From positions 1 through 5,069 of the forward strand of contig QNAT01000117.1 of assembly GCA_003641555.1 (NCBI GenBank): a stretch of DNA of 5,069 nt. Reading direction: 5' to 3'. Position numbers and translations under genes: made by a program. Of this stretch, positions 5,063 to 5,069 are shown in pieces. How positions within the stretch are numbered: position 1 is the stretch's first letter; the number at the start of each line of letters is the position of its first letter. A model generated the notes under the pieces. That model did not search any database and had not been told where the DNA came from. It was given only the letters and a program-made list of their open reading frames with translations. This DNA is from Thermotoga sp. GTDB lineage: Bacteria > Thermotogota > Thermotogae > B3-G13.

Positions 5063-5069
5063 TCGCCAA

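Larger units (their letters stand above)
4729..5069. other. Gene-free, repeat-rich region upstream of the cyclase operon
   Basis: No credible protein-coding gene lies in these 341 bases. They consist largely of small repeats in close succession: 10-bp tandem units, a 17-bp hairpin, two oppositely oriented GTAG-type palindromic elements, a long inverted repeat and a 9-bp direct repeat. The operon promoter must lie here or further right, but I found no convincing -35/-10 pair on the minus strand. The best -35-like hexamer (TTGAAA, 4878-4873) has no matching -10. No transposase or integrase is present. Confidence 0.75.

Noticed and set aside
4729..5069. Sigma-70 promoter for the cyclase operon
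   Set aside because: TTGAAA (minus strand, 4878-4873) and TTATAAG-like strings near 4787-4793 are not at usable spacing from a partner hexamer, so no promoter is called.

Overview
This is an AT-rich bacterial window. Strong Shine-Dalgarno sequences of the GGAGGTGA type and repeat-rich spacers suggest an environmental bacterium, but nothing here fixes the phylum. It holds four genes: one small gene on the plus strand (67-312), then three minus-strand genes covering about 363-4728. A 341-base gene-free stretch at the right end is packed with small repeats.

The core is a two-gene signalling operon read leftward. The upstream gene (2746-4728) encodes a membrane class III adenylate cyclase with an extracytoplasmic CHASE2 sensor, three further membrane helices and an intact cyclase domain of the Thr-containing class IIIb type. 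Its stop codon overlaps the start of the next gene in an ATGA. That gene (1142-2749) encodes a cytoplasmic protein with two GAF domains and an intact HD-GYP phosphodiesterase domain. The sequence therefore shows a cAMP-producing sensor translationally coupled to a cyclic-di-GMP-degrading (or cGAMP-degrading) enzyme. That a GAF domain reads the cAMP made by its partner is an attractive inference, not something seen.

Downstream on the same strand, after a 134-base gap that holds a perfect 14-bp palindrome, is a polytopic membrane protein of the DUF3307 type (363-1007). Its start is problematic. The only good ribosome binding site leads to an ATC/ATA pair rather than to an ATG, GTG or TTG, and the nearest conventional start (TTG) lies about 25 bases past it.

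On the left, the small gene (67-312) has a near-perfect ribosome binding site and an 81-residue acidic, helical product of unknown function, vaguely like the C-terminal part of some phage holin-type proteins. It converges on the DUF3307 gene. The two gene ends share a long hairpin at 320-364.

The right end (4729-5069) carries, in order: three 10-bp tandem units with a CACGAAT core; a 17-bp hairpin; a REP-like GTAG-plus-palindrome element; a long near-perfect inverted repeat; a 9-bp direct repeat reminiscent of an IS21-family end; and a second REP-like element in the opposite orientation. No transposase is present. This looks like a landing zone for non-autonomous repeats upstream of the cyclase operon.
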